From: Burkholderiaceae bacterium | GTDB lineage: Bacteria > Pseudomonadota > Gammaproteobacteria > Burkholderiales > Burkholderiaceae | Reading direction: 5' to 3' | Length of the DNA: 22,485 bases | NCBI GenBank assembly: GCA_025458735.1 | Contig: JALORV010000001.1 | Span: forward strand, 1-22,485 | Shown here: in pieces, positions 21,884 to 22,485 of the stretch | Numbering within the stretch: position 1 is the stretch's first letter | Layout: every line of letters begins with the position of its first letter | Made by a program: the position numbers and the translations under genes | Notes under the pieces: generated by a model | Databases searched by the model: none | The model's input: the letters and a program-made list of their open reading frames with translations, nothing else | Told to the model about the DNA's origin: nothing

Positions 21884-22485
21884 CTGCGCCGCGCCGGCCG
21901 ATACCGACCCTGCTCAACGAGCTGCAGGACCGCCTGATCCTGCCCGGAATACTGCGCTTCACGAAGCTCGGCTATTCGTGGCGAAAGCGCTCCTGGGCAC
22001 CGCTCAAGGTCTCCATGCACGGCCGTACCGTCGTCGTCACCGGCGCCACGTCCGGTCTCGGGGAAGCCGCTGCGCGCCAGATCGCCGCGCTCGGCGCACG
22101 GGTGGGGCCGAAGCGAGCCGCAAGGCGATCGTTGCTGCGAGCGGAAACGACAACGTCGGGGTCGCGCTCGCCGACCTGAGCCTGCTTCGCGAGGTGCGCA
22201 AGCTCGCACATCGCCTGCTCCGGAGCGAACCCCGCATCCACGTGCTGGTGAACAATGCCGGCGTGCTGCTGAACAAGCGCACCACGACCGCCGAAGGCAA
22301 CGAGACCTCGCTCGCCACCAACCTGCTCGCGCCGTTCCTGCTCACGCAGCTGCTGATCCCGCGACTGAAGGCTTGCGCGCCCGCAAGGATCATCAACGTC
22401 TCGTCGGGCGGCATGTACACGTCGGGCCTCGCGCTCGACGACCTGCAGTACGAGAACGGGACCTACAGGGGCAGCATGGCCTACG
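21880..22485 (+). pseudogene. Short-chain dehydrogenase/reductase, frameshifted and cut by window end
   Basis: The ATG at 21880 opens a frame with an N-terminal extension (LLNELQDRLILPGILRFTKL) followed by VVVTGATSGLGEAAARQIAA, the TGxxxGxG nucleotide-binding motif. Near 22100 the family pattern breaks off and resumes in another frame with EASRKAIVAASGN, LADLSLLREVRKLA, HVLVNNAGVLLN (the NNAG motif), LLAPFLLTQLLIPRL and RIINVSSGGMYTSG (catalytic Ser). The last full codon is the Tyr that should belong to YxxxK. About five to eight codons (the strand-2 LVLVxRN part) are missing at the break, so this looks like a small deletion that also shifts the frame. The rest of the gene lies outside. Its start overlaps the end of the IS5 relic. 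Confidence 0.8.

Noticed and set aside
1..22485. CRISPR array, tRNA, rRNA, toxin-antitoxin or phage-defence genes
   Set aside because: No regularly spaced repeats, no tRNA or rRNA sequence and no defence-type protein motifs were seen on either strand.

Overview
The window is GC-rich DNA with a dense, mostly short-spaced gene layout. Gene content (TRAP transporter operon, LysR regulator, SdhB and FumC of proteobacterial type, IS3- and IS5-family relics, several short stress-type genes) suggests a betaproteobacterium, probably of the order Burkholderiales. That placement rests on recognised protein families and composition, not on a database search.

Layout. (1) 2-4249, + strand: a catabolic-looking operon with the 3' part of a TRAP substrate-binding protein (dctP), dctQ, dctM, an alpha/beta hydrolase that overlaps dctM by ATGA, and a LysR-type regulator. 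(2) 4554-5615, - strand: three short genes, namely a BON-domain lipoprotein, a 46-residue Cys-rich protein and a CsbD-like protein. (3) 6147-7323, + strand: a conserved-looking hypothetical gene overlapping an isolated succinate dehydrogenase iron-sulfur subunit gene (sdhB), convergent with a class II fumarase gene (fumC, 7424-8908, - strand). (4) 9424-18177, - strand: one very large gene for a cyclic beta-1,2-glucan synthase (NdvB/Cgs type, about 2917 residues). (5) 18295-19291: IS3-family relic, a possible decayed small gene and a 24-residue membrane peptide gene. (6) 19951-21168, + strand: PRC-barrel protein, second CsbD-like protein and a Lys/Ala-rich protein. (7) 21232-22485, + strand: a broken IS5-family transposase that looks like a chimera, followed by a frameshifted short-chain dehydrogenase that runs off the window.

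How the parts fit. The TRAP operon imports and probably processes an organic acid or ester, with LysR as likely local regulator. The cyclic glucan synthase is an envelope/osmotic-adaptation enzyme. On both sides of it sit small genes of the BON, CsbD and PRC-barrel classes typical of stress regulons. The most interesting observation is a near-identical 23-bp element (17 invariant positions) at 5017-5039, 5729-5751 and 19392-19414. All three copies have the same orientation, and each lies 60-140 bp upstream of one of these small genes. This suggests a common regulon spread across the window. Two of the short genes (46 and 24 codons) are of a size that gene finders often miss.
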